From NCBI GenBank assembly GCA_036010965.1, contig DASCMO010000144.1, forward strand, positions 7,848-71,847: DNA of 64,000 nt. The letters run 5' to 3'. The stretch comes from GCA-2686265 sp036010965 (GTDB lineage: Bacteria > Planctomycetota > UBA1135 > GCA-002686595). Positions 50,371 to 58,209 of this stretch are shown piece after piece. Under the pieces are notes generated by a model. It was not told the DNA's origin and ran no database searches. It saw nothing but the letters and a program-made list of their open reading frames with translations. Positions within the stretch are counted from its first letter, which is position 1; every line of letters begins with the position of its first letter. A program made the position numbers and the translations under genes.

Positions 50371-51638
50371 TCATGCAACACGACCCGACATCTACCAGGC
50401 GAGCGCTGGGGAGAGCGACCAGCCTCGCGTCTCTCCTGATTGTGGACGATGACCCGCGCATCTGCCGTCTGATCGGCAAGGTCGCCGATGAGATGGGCCT
50501 GTGCTCGGAGGCCCTGAGTGAGCCGGAGGATCTGCTCCAGCTGGACGCGTCCGGTCGCGATGGACTTGTCCTGCTCGACCTTGGCATGCCCGGGCTGGAC
50601 GGCGTCGAAGTGCTCCGTCGCTTCGCCTCAGCCCACTGCGAGGCGCGCATCTGCCTGATCTCGGGAGCCGCCAAGGAAGTGCTCGAGTCCGCCAAGCAAC
50701 TTGGGCTCGAGCTAGGTCTGGACATGGCCGAGCCTCTCTCCAAACCCCTCGACTTGCGGACACTGCAGGACATCCTGAAGCCGTTGCAGGCCACCGGGTT
50801 CCACCGCAGCCCGACGGTCATCGACCTGGCCTCGGCCCTCGACAAGGGCGAAATCGTTCCCCACTACCAGCCCAAGGTCGAGCTCGAGACTGGTCGGAGG
50901 GTCGGCTACGAGGTACTGGCTCGCTGGACGAGCGAGGAGTTCGGCGAGATCCCGCCAGCGATCTTCATCCCCATGGCCGAGGATGGAAAGCTGATGGAAA
51001 CCCTGACTCGCACCCTCACCCGACGCGCGTTCAGTGAGATCGGCGGCCACTGGAAGGACGCCAGCATCTGCATCAACCTCTCGCCAAGCCTGCTCGAGGA
51101 CCTCCGCTATCCGGACCTGATGGAGAGCTGGGCATGCGAAGCTGGCGTATTCCCCTCACGCGTGACCTTTGAGATCACCGAGAGCGAAGCCATGCGCGAC
51201 CCTAAGCGCTACATGGACATCTTGATCCGGTTCCGCCTGAAGGGGTTCCACCTCTCGATCGATGACTTCGGGACCGGGTTCTCCTCGCTGGATCATCTCT
51301 ATCGCCTGCCCTTCGAGGAGTTGAAGATCGACCGCACCTTCATCCGAGACCTCGCCGAGCGGGAAGAGGCGCGCGTCATCGTCCGGACCATGGTCGCCCT
51401 CGCTCAGGGCCTGGGGATGACCTCCGTGGCGGAGGGTGTCGAGGACTCGCAGACGGCCGAGATGCTGCGGGAGATGGGCTGTCGCCTGGCGCAGGGGTAC
51501 CTCTACTCGCCCGCGCTGGGACTGGAATCGCTGAAGAGCTGGGAGGAGTTCCAGAGCTCGGTCTCCCCCAAGCAGGGGAACGTCGATGCTATGGGCGGGC
51601 CGCTCAGCGAGGGCGTGAGCCGGGCCAGGCCCGCGTGA
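50367..51638 (+). CDS. REC-EAL response regulator (c-di-GMP phosphodiesterase)
   Basis: The 423-residue protein has a receiver (about 22-140; LLIVDDDP, phospho-acceptor Asp71 in LLDLGMPG, Lys126 in SKPLD) and an EAL domain (about 150-395). The signature is YEVLARW (EVL at 182-184, catalytic Glu kept). Other catalytic residues are present: Asn237 in CINLSP, Glu269 in FEITESEAM, DDFGTGFSSL (299-308), Lys320 in ELKIDRTF and Glu356 in VAEGVED. Hydrolysis of c-di-GMP is therefore likely. Start ATG 50367 overlaps the kinase stop. A sigma-factor gene follows 16 bp after its stop, which suggests a phosphorelay to c-di-GMP to sigma pathway. Confidence 0.92.
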   Translation: MIMQHDPTSTRRALGRATSLASLLIVDDDPRICRLIGKVADEMGLCSEALSEPEDLLQLDASGRDGLVLLDLGMPGLDGVEVLRRFASAHCEARICLISGAAKEVLESAKQLGLELGLDMAEPLSKPLDLRTLQDILKPLQATGFHRSPTVIDLASALDKGEIVPHYQPKVELETGRRVGYEVLARWTSEEFGEIPPAIFIPMAEDGKLMETLTRTLTRRAFSEIGGHWKDASICINLSPSLLEDLRYPDLMESWACEAGVFPSRVTFEITESEAMRDPKRYMDILIRFRLKGFHLSIDDFGTGFSSLDHLYRLPFEELKIDRTFIRDLAEREEARVIVRTMVALAQGLGMTSVAEGVEDSQTAEMLREMGCRLAQGYLYSPALGLESLKSWEEFQSSVSPKQGNVDAMGGPLSEGVSRARPA

Positions 51639-51654
51639 GCGGGGAGGGATCATT

Positions 51655-52551
51655 GTGATGTCCAACCCTGATGTTGCCAGTGCCCTCTCGTGCCACGAGC
51701 GCGTCGGTCCGATAGGAAGGTTGATGATGAACACCAAGTTGAAGCGAGGGGTTGACAGTGATCGCAATGCGCCCGCGGTCCTGCTGGCCATGGAGACCGA
51801 AGAACTGTGGGCGATGTACCGGAGCCGCGGTCGAAGCGGCGACGAGTGCGGACAAGTCGCGGTCCGCAACGCACTGATCGAGAAGCACCTCCCGCTCGTG
51901 CGTATCATCGCCCTCAAGCTCCTCCAGGTCCTGCCTCGCTCGGTCGAGCTCGACGACCTCGTGAGTGCCGGCGTGTTTGGATTGATGGACACGATCCGGG
52001 GTTTCGATCCGGAGCGAGGGGTCCGCTTCAAGACCTATTGCAGCACTCGGATCAGGGGTGCCATCCTCGACCAGCTCCGGTCGGAGGACTGGGTCCCTCG
52101 CCTGGTGCGCATCAAGGCCGGGAGGATCTCGAAGAGGCTGGCCAAGCTGTCGAGCGAGTTCGGCCGCGAGCCCACCCACGCGGAGCTCGCGGACTCTCTA
52201 GGGATGGACCACTCTGAGCTGACGACGGAGCTGGATGCGGCCCGGGCCCGGGCCATTCACCCGCTCTCCGACTTCTGGAACGAGGGCGAGGACGGGGAGC
52301 TCGCACCCTCGGAGGGGATCATGGAAGACCATGAGAGCGAGACCCCTCTCGATGGGCTGGCGCGGCGCGATGCTCTGCACGGCATCACCCGTTCCCTCTC
52401 CTGCAAGGAACGCTTCATCATCGAGCAGTATTACGAGATCGGTCATACCATGCGTGAGATCGGCGAAATGCTGTCCCTGACCGAGAGCCGCGTCTGTCAG
52501 ATTCACTCCTCTGTAGTAAGTCGCCTGCGCCAGCTTAGAATGACCACCTGA
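51655..52551 (+). CDS. Alternative sigma factor, FliA/WhiG-like
   Basis: The 298-residue factor starts at GTG 51655, 7 nt after GGAGG (51643-51647); an ATG follows at 51658. An N-terminal extension of about 45 residues precedes region 2 (IEKHLPLVRIIALKLLQVLPRSVELDDLVSAGVFGLMDTIRGFDPERGVRFKTYCSTRIRGAILDQLR). The RFKTYxxxRIRGAILDxLR helix is the hallmark of FliA/WhiG sigma factors. Region 3 holds SKRLAKLSSEFGREPTHAELADSLGM and region 4 RFIIEQYYEIGHTMREIGEMLSLTESRVCQIHS. There are no flagellar genes in the window. The preceding REC-EAL and kinase genes and the following porin suggest a dedicated regulon. Confidence 0.9.
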   Translation: MMSNPDVASALSCHERVGPIGRLMMNTKLKRGVDSDRNAPAVLLAMETEELWAMYRSRGRSGDECGQVAVRNALIEKHLPLVRIIALKLLQVLPRSVELDDLVSAGVFGLMDTIRGFDPERGVRFKTYCSTRIRGAILDQLRSEDWVPRLVRIKAGRISKRLAKLSSEFGREPTHAELADSLGMDHSELTTELDAARARAIHPLSDFWNEGEDGELAPSEGIMEDHESETPLDGLARRDALHGITRSLSCKERFIIEQYYEIGHTMREIGEMLSLTESRVCQIHSSVVSRLRQLRMTT

Positions 52552-52576
52552 TCGCGGCCGCGGCGGCCCGGCCGGC

Positions 52577-53713
52577 GTGGCGGCCAACGTTCCTGTGTGT
52601 GTATCCACCTTGTTCCTGATGTGCGCGGCCTGCGCCGCTCATGGCGACCCCGAAGTCGCCTGCATGGATGGGGTGCAGCCCGATCAGGACGACGGGATAC
52701 TCGCCTTCGACGCCCCCTACACCTTCACCGGATGGAAGGAGGAGTTTGACGGCTGGTTGTTCGAGCGTCGGCCGGCGGCTGAACTGGCCGTGGACTTGAA
52801 CACGCGGGTCGTGTACCGCCCCTTGAGAGGTCCCCCGGGCGTTCTGGGCTGGATCGGGCTCGACTACGTCGAGGAGCTCACCTTCGGGGACGGACGCTCC
52901 ATCGGCACCCTGTTGCTGCAGCCGTTCCTCCTGCGCGCCGACGGCTTGCCCGGAACGCCGCCCATCTTCGACGGGCCCTACGACTGGCAGATCCAGTGGC
53001 GCTACGTGTCCTTGGACGTCACGCGCTGGGAGCACAGAGGCGTGTCCTGGCTCACCGGGCACTTCGAATTGCCCTTCGGACTCGACCGCCAGATCGACAC
53101 GAACGGGACCCTGCGGCAGTACACGAACGGACGCAACCTGGGATTGAAGACCGACTGGGGGACGAGCCTCCACGGTGAGAGAGCAGGCGTCGACTACCAG
53201 GTGGCGCTCACGCGCGGGAGCGGCAACGACTACCGGAGCAAGGACGGCAACTATGCCTTTACCCTGCGCGTCGGCAACTCGCTCGAGGAGAACTTCAGCT
53301 ACGGCTTCTCCTTCATGGACGCTCAGGTACAGCCGGAGCCGCGGCGCGGCTCCTTGCCGGCCTTCCCCAAGCCCGACCGCACGCGCTTTGGCGCCGACTT
53401 TCGATGGCGCCGTCCCGGTTTCTCCCTGCTGGGCGAGGCGAGCTTCGGGACCGACGACGATGACGACGTCTGGTCCGCTCTCTTCGAGGTGAATGCCATC
53501 TCGAATGACGAGCGCGTGCTGACCTACGCCCAGCTGGTCGGCTACGGCTCCCGGGAGCCCTCGGGATGGCAGGATCGCCAGTCCTTGAACCTCGGCGTCA
53601 GCCACGATCTGGGCTCGAGCGCCACGATCGGTTTACAGTGGTCACGGGACATCGCCGTGCCCGGCGCCAGCGAAGGCAACGCCCTCGCCATCCAGTGGAG
53701 GTACCGATTCTAA
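52577..53713 (+). CDS. Outer-membrane beta-barrel/porin-like protein
   Basis: The product (378 residues from GTG 52577; GTG 52592 or ATG 52619 are alternatives) has a weak signal sequence (VCVSTLFLMCAACAAHG) and then long amphipathic strands with many aromatic residues: WLTGHFELPFGLDRQIDTNGTLRQYTNGRN, DYQVALTRGSGNDYRSKDGNYAFTLRVGNS, NALAIQWRYRF. It ends in an aromatic, as a barrel assembled by BamA does. The layout is that of phosphate-selective-porin-like or other two-strand-repeat barrels; the substrate is unknown. It begins 25 bp after the sigma-factor stop on the same strand with no visible promoter, so it is probably co-expressed with it. Confidence 0.75.
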   Translation: MAANVPVCVSTLFLMCAACAAHGDPEVACMDGVQPDQDDGILAFDAPYTFTGWKEEFDGWLFERRPAAELAVDLNTRVVYRPLRGPPGVLGWIGLDYVEELTFGDGRSIGTLLLQPFLLRADGLPGTPPIFDGPYDWQIQWRYVSLDVTRWEHRGVSWLTGHFELPFGLDRQIDTNGTLRQYTNGRNLGLKTDWGTSLHGERAGVDYQVALTRGSGNDYRSKDGNYAFTLRVGNSLEENFSYGFSFMDAQVQPEPRRGSLPAFPKPDRTRFGADFRWRRPGFSLLGEASFGTDDDDDVWSALFEVNAISNDERVLTYAQLVGYGSREPSGWQDRQSLNLGVSHDLGSSATIGLQWSRDIAVPGASEGNALAIQWRYRF

Positions 53714-53823
53714 CCGTCCGTTCAGAAGCTCCCTACCGCGACCGCGCCCTCCTCGTTACAAGGGAAGTAGATCGTCTCGCCTGGGGTCAACATGATTCGC
53801 TGGCCGGCGACCGCACACCTCCC

Positions 53824-54546
53824 ATGAACGCATTCAGAAAGATCGGTCTGGCGCTCCTCTGCGCCATTGCCTGCACGTCCCTCGCTGCTCCGGCTGACGC
53901 GTTCCAGCGCCCTGATCGCACGAACCCGTTCTGCTCCTACCGGAGCTACAAGCACCTCCTGCCTCGCTTCGTGCCCGAGCGCGCGATCGAGGAGGTGCGC
54001 GTTTTTCCGGGGCGTATCGACGAGGCGCAGCGCCTGGCCATCAGCAGGGATCTCGACCTGGGGGTCGGTCGCAGCGAGTTTGGCCGTCACATGCTCTATG
54101 TACCCGTGGACTCACAGGGCGAGGCCCTCGGGCTGCTCAGGATCCACTCCGAGCCAGGTGATCACGGCCTGGTTTTCCTGGCGATCTTTCTGGATCACGA
54201 ACTGCAGGTCCTCGACTTCGCGGTGATCCAGTATCGCGGCCGTGCGAAGGTCTGGATCGAGGAGAATCGTGACCTCAGGCGGCGCATGAAGGGCGCCGAC
54301 GGGAAGACCCTTCGCAGCTGGCTCGATGGCGAAGGCCGCGTACTCAGCGCTGCTGGAATTCAGGCTCTCGGGCTCGAGGAGAGTGCCGCCGGTGAGCGTC
54401 GACTCGTCGTGCACCTGGTGAGGATTGCCGCGAAGGCGATCGGAACCACGGAGGTGGCCTGGGGGGCGAGGATGCGAGCGCTGGGTTACCTCGCACCTTC
54501 ATCACGTATGGAGGTTGAGGTGGATCCGCGACGCGAGGAAGGGTGA
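53824..54546 (+). CDS. Secreted protein of unknown function (possible FMN-binding-like fold)
   Basis: The 240-residue protein starts at ATG 53824 with a signal peptide (MNAFRKIGLALLCAIACTSLAAPADA). The mature part includes LYVPVDSQGEALGLLRIHSEPGDHGLVFLAIFLDHELQVLDFAVIQYRG, which recalls the strand pattern of periplasmic FMN-binding domains (NosR/RnfG type), but I see no clear SGAT flavin-linking motif, so this is only a suggestion. Its TGA overlaps the GTG of the membrane histidine kinase (GTGA), so it could be the periplasmic partner of that sensor. The frame upstream of 53824 is a shadow of the barrel gene. Confidence 0.65.
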   Translation: MNAFRKIGLALLCAIACTSLAAPADAFQRPDRTNPFCSYRSYKHLLPRFVPERAIEEVRVFPGRIDEAQRLAISRDLDLGVGRSEFGRHMLYVPVDSQGEALGLLRIHSEPGDHGLVFLAIFLDHELQVLDFAVIQYRGRAKVWIEENRDLRRRMKGADGKTLRSWLDGEGRVLSAAGIQALGLEESAAGERRLVVHLVRIAAKAIGTTEVAWGARMRALGYLAPSSRMEVEVDPRREEG

Positions 54547-56219
54547 GCGAGCCGATTTCTTCCGGCAAGCGGTTCGCTGACACGACTCGTCCTCGAGGCG
54601 GCGATCAGCGTTCGTTTCGTTCGGCCATCCTGACGGTGGTGTTGACCTGTAGCGCCCTGGGAGTCGGCCTGACCGCCACCCATTACTGGCACTACACCAG
54701 ATTGCGGAGGATTGAGGAGAGTGGGCAAGCCAGCATCCGGGCCGTGGAACGCTGTCAGGCGCGGGTCTCACGCTCCACCAGCATCGTCCTGAACTCCCTG
54801 GACATCTTTCATCTCCCGGATACGACGGGGATCACGAGCTACCACCTCGACGCGATCTTGATGAGCCAGGATTTCCTGCGACGCGAGTTGCAGGAGTCCA
54901 TCGCCGCAGGAGGTCTGGTCATTGGGCTCGAGAGCATTAGGCCCTCAGGGCAGGAGTTGATCGATCGTGCGGAGGAGCACCTGGTGCTGCTCGAGACAGT
55001 AGACGCCCTGATCGGCAAGATATCGGTCATCGATCGGCGAGCGAGCGAAGAGGGCGGCGACTCCGAGGATGGGGAGCAAGCGCGGGCCCTGGCCGACGAG
55101 TTGGTGGAGGCCATGGAGGCTAGCGACGTCGCTGCCGCGGACCTATCGGCGGGGCTCGGGACCCTCATGGCGCGCCGCAAGTCGCGCCAGGTCACCCTCG
55201 CAAGTCTGACCTTCGTGCTCTACGCGGTCCTGGTCATCTACCTCCTGGTCTGGTGCGCGCGTGCGATCGCGGGGCCGGTCGAGCGCCTCGAGAGCGCCGT
55301 CGGGCAGGCGAGCGGGGGCGGAACACCGGACTTCGAGTTCTCGAGCTTTCGTGAGATTGACTCTCTCAGGGATGCGCTTCTGTCGTTGATCGCCTTCAGG
55401 GATGCCAGAGAGCAAGAACTCGAGGAGCGAGTGCAAGTGAAGGTCGAAGAATTGAGACGCCGGGAGCAGGAGGTCCACCACCTGCAGCGGATCGAGCAGC
55501 TAGGTCAGCTCGCCGGTTCGATCGCTCACGACTTCCGGAACCTCCTGACGGTGATCATGGGGTACTCCGAACTGATCGAGCGGGGAAACCCCGACGAACA
55601 GGAGGTCTCGCAGAATATCTCGGAGGTGCTGCTCGCCTCCAGGCGCGCGACCGAACTCACGGAGAAGCTGCTCGCGTTCAGCCGACACGATCTGGAAGTG
55701 GTCGCAGGCCCGCTAGTTGTCCAGGACTGGTTCGACGAGTGCATCGTGCTGCTTTCGCCCTTCGCCGGTGTGGGGGGCGAGGCCCTGCAGTTCGCGTGTG
55801 AACCCGGACTGCCCGATTTGTTGCTCTCGCGAGTTTTCCTCGACCAGATCGTCCTCAATCTGGTCAGCAATGCGCGCGACTCGCTGCCTGAAGAGAACGG
55901 ACTAGTACGCGTCTGCGTCATGGCCCACGATCTGGAACAGCACGGCGCTGTTCCGCACGCTCTTGAGAGAGCGGATACCGTGATGGTCTTGGAGGTGAGC
56001 GACAACGGATCCGGTATTCCCGAGGACGTGCAACCCAGGATCTTCGAGCCGTACTTCACCACAAAGGAGCGCGGGCGCGGGACGGGCTTCGGGTTGGCGA
56101 TCGTGCGGGAGATTGTCGAGCGTGCAGGTGGCGAGATAGTTCTCAGTAACGCATCCAGAGGCGAGACGACCTTCCGCGTGTTGCTTCCGGGCCTGGCTCG
56201 AGTCGAAGGCGGCGCCTGA
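54543..56219 (+). CDS. Membrane-bound sensor histidine kinase
   Basis: The 558-residue kinase starts with GTG 54543, overlapping the previous stop. Transmembrane helices at about 27-47 and 218-240 enclose a helical periplasmic sensor of about 170 residues, followed by a HAMP-like/coiled-coil linker (about 240-315), the phospho-acceptor segment GSIAHDFRNLLTVIMGYSELI (His329) and a catalytic domain with NLVSNARDSLPEENG, SDNGSGIPEDVQPRIFEPYFTTKERGRGTGFGLAIVREIV and FRVLLPG. It has no receiver of its own. The secreted partner and following hybrid kinase suggest an extended relay. Confidence 0.9.
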   Translation: MSEPISSGKRFADTTRPRGGDQRSFRSAILTVVLTCSALGVGLTATHYWHYTRLRRIEESGQASIRAVERCQARVSRSTSIVLNSLDIFHLPDTTGITSYHLDAILMSQDFLRRELQESIAAGGLVIGLESIRPSGQELIDRAEEHLVLLETVDALIGKISVIDRRASEEGGDSEDGEQARALADELVEAMEASDVAAADLSAGLGTLMARRKSRQVTLASLTFVLYAVLVIYLLVWCARAIAGPVERLESAVGQASGGGTPDFEFSSFREIDSLRDALLSLIAFRDAREQELEERVQVKVEELRRREQEVHHLQRIEQLGQLAGSIAHDFRNLLTVIMGYSELIERGNPDEQEVSQNISEVLLASRRATELTEKLLAFSRHDLEVVAGPLVVQDWFDECIVLLSPFAGVGGEALQFACEPGLPDLLLSRVFLDQIVLNLVSNARDSLPEENGLVRVCVMAHDLEQHGAVPHALERADTVMVLEVSDNGSGIPEDVQPRIFEPYFTTKERGRGTGFGLAIVREIVERAGGEIVLSNASRGETTFRVLLPGLARVEGGA

Positions 56220-56604
56220 GGCCTTCTCGATCGCGGCCCTGCGTGGGGATTGCGGGTATTGAGCGTCGGGCATGCCCTTGACGTTGGATCTTCCAATCTC
56301 GGTCTGATCGAGGACAAGTGGTCGGCACCTTGGGAATGATGAGAATGGGATCTATGGGAGTTGATGTTCCTTTACTCCGGCTGACCGGCGGGATCGGGAT
56401 TTCCTCAGAAGCCATGTTCCGAACTCCGCTCAGTTCAGGCCCGCGTGCGGAGGACGGGAAGGCGATTTTGGCCATGACCCAAGAGTTCACCAAGACAGCT
56501 AGGGCCTCGCAGAGGCGCCACGCTCTCTCAGCGCGCAGTAGTCGGCTGGACCCTCGCGCTCCGGAGTACGGCCTGTCACGAAGCCAAGGAAGACACAGAC
56601 CTCG
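56220..56604. other. Intergenic region before the hybrid kinase
   Basis: This 385-bp gap contains TTGACG at 56278 without a matching -10 at standard distance. A 96-codon frame (56318-56608) is low-complexity, lacks a ribosome site and overlaps the hybrid kinase start, so I do not annotate it. I see no other structure. Confidence 0.4.
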
Positions 56605-58203
56605 ATGAGCAAACTTAGCAGTCACTCTTCAGAAGACGCCCGACTCGTAGCCCTCGAGCAGACGGGATTGCTGGACACAGGTGACGAAAACGTATTCGAT
56701 GAGCAAATCCGTCTGCTGGCAAACGTGTTCGAGCGTCCGATCGCGGCGCTCGCCCTCGTAGATTGCGATCGCATCTACTTGAAGTCGAGGACCGGCATTG
56801 AAGCACGCGAGCTCGAGCGCGACGGGTCCTTTTGTGGCGTTGTCGTCAGCGAGCGCAAGACGCTCGTTGTTGAGGACGCGCTCAGCGACTCGCGTTTCAA
56901 CCAATCCGGCCTCGTCAAGGACGGCGGAGTCCGTTTCTACGTCGGGGAGCCGATCGAAGTGTACCCCGGGTGTTGTATCGGATCGCTGTGTGTCCTCGAC
57001 ACGGAGCCGGGTGAAGCGACGCCGCTCATGATAAAGGCAATCAAGAGCATGAGTGCCCAGGTCGGACACCTGATAGCGCTGCGGCGCGAGTTGATGCTGA
57101 AGGACCGCATCCAGACCGAGACGCTCCTGGCTGCCGGTACATTGCACGAGGTCAAGAACTCACTGACTCCGGCCATCACCTACATGGAACTGCTGGTGGA
57201 TCAAGAGGCTCAGGGCCGATCAATGAAGAGCAGGGAGGAGTGGATCAGGCGCGCGTCGTTCGCGCTCAACGAGGCGGTCGAAACGTTGCGCAATGTGCGA
57301 TTCGATGGCCCCGATGTGGAGGAGACGAAGGTCGGTGCCCAGAGCCAGCTCTCCGAAGTCATCACGCCCATCTTGCGTCAGACGTCTCATGCGGCAACCG
57401 ACGCCGGCGTCACCTTCCGGAGGTCGGACAGGTCGGGCGATGGGGCGCAAACGAAGGTTGCCTCCGCCGAGCTTCGTCAGATCGTCTCCAACCTGGTGCT
57501 CAACGCACTCGACGCCATGAGAGGCACCGGGGGATTGCTGGACATCGCCACCAACATTGAGGGGGGCACGGTCACGCTCGAGGTCCGTGACGAAGGAACC
57601 GGCATGAGCGAGGAGGAGCGCGAGCGCTGCTTCGAGCCTCTCTACAGCACCAAGCGGACGGGCGAGGGCGGCTTCGGCGGTAGCGGGATCGGCCTGACGC
57701 TTGTGAGGCAGATCGTGCGGGACCTGGGTGGGACCATCACTCTGGATTCCGAGGTCGGGCGCGGCACGACATTTAGGGTCGAGTTGCCCCTTTGTGAGAT
57801 CCCGGAGGGCGGAGCCACCGATTACGGCGACACCCAAGATACGGACTCCCTCCGCGTCCTCGTCGTGGACGACGAGCCATCGGTCCTACGCAGTGCTGGA
57901 GACGTTCTGACCTCCCTGGGGCACGAGCCGACGACCTTCGAGGATCCGATGGCGGCCCTGCGACGCTTCCGGCGCGTCCCCGACAAATACGACGTCGCCC
58001 TGATCGACCTGGGGATGAGGCCGATGGACGGCCTGCAGCTCGCGCGTCACCTGCGCGACGTCAGGGGTGACCTGCCCATCATCATCGTCTCCGGCAGGTC
58101 GCTCGAAGGGCGCCAGCTTCCCCCTTACGCAGTCTGTCTGGAGAAGCCCTATCGGATCGAAAGGCTGAACGACGCCCTCGACCAGACTCTCGTCAGGACC
58201 TAG
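56605..58203 (+). CDS. GAF-domain hybrid histidine kinase with C-terminal receiver
   Basis: The 532-residue cytoplasmic protein begins at ATG 56605. A GAF domain spans about 10-160 (RLVALEQTGLLDTGDE, IYLKSRTGIEARELERDGSFCGVVV, VYPGCCIGSLCVLDTEPG). The phospho-acceptor helix has AAGTLHEVKNSLTPAITYMELL with His181. The catalytic domain has QIVSNLVLNALDAM, DEGTGMSEEERERCFEPLYSTKRTGEGGFGGSGIGLTLVRQIV and TTFRVELPL. A receiver domain (about 412-530) has LVVDDEPS, Asp468 in LIDLGMRPMDG and Lys512 in EKPYR. It resembles kinases of the GAF-HisKA-HATPase-REC type that sense a small ligand or redox state. It probably exchanges phosphate with the other regulators in this island. Confidence 0.9.
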   Translation: MSKLSSHSSEDARLVALEQTGLLDTGDENVFDEQIRLLANVFERPIAALALVDCDRIYLKSRTGIEARELERDGSFCGVVVSERKTLVVEDALSDSRFNQSGLVKDGGVRFYVGEPIEVYPGCCIGSLCVLDTEPGEATPLMIKAIKSMSAQVGHLIALRRELMLKDRIQTETLLAAGTLHEVKNSLTPAITYMELLVDQEAQGRSMKSREEWIRRASFALNEAVETLRNVRFDGPDVEETKVGAQSQLSEVITPILRQTSHAATDAGVTFRRSDRSGDGAQTKVASAELRQIVSNLVLNALDAMRGTGGLLDIATNIEGGTVTLEVRDEGTGMSEEERERCFEPLYSTKRTGEGGFGGSGIGLTLVRQIVRDLGGTITLDSEVGRGTTFRVELPLCEIPEGGATDYGDTQDTDSLRVLVVDDEPSVLRSAGDVLTSLGHEPTTFEDPMAALRRFRRVPDKYDVALIDLGMRPMDGLQLARHLRDVRGDLPIIIVSGRSLEGRQLPPYAVCLEKPYRIERLNDALDQTLVRT

Positions 58204-58209
58204 GGAGAG

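Noticed and set aside
56318..56608. 96-codon plus-strand frame before the hybrid kinase
   Set aside because: No ribosome site, no domain, and it overlaps the kinase start; not supported as a gene.
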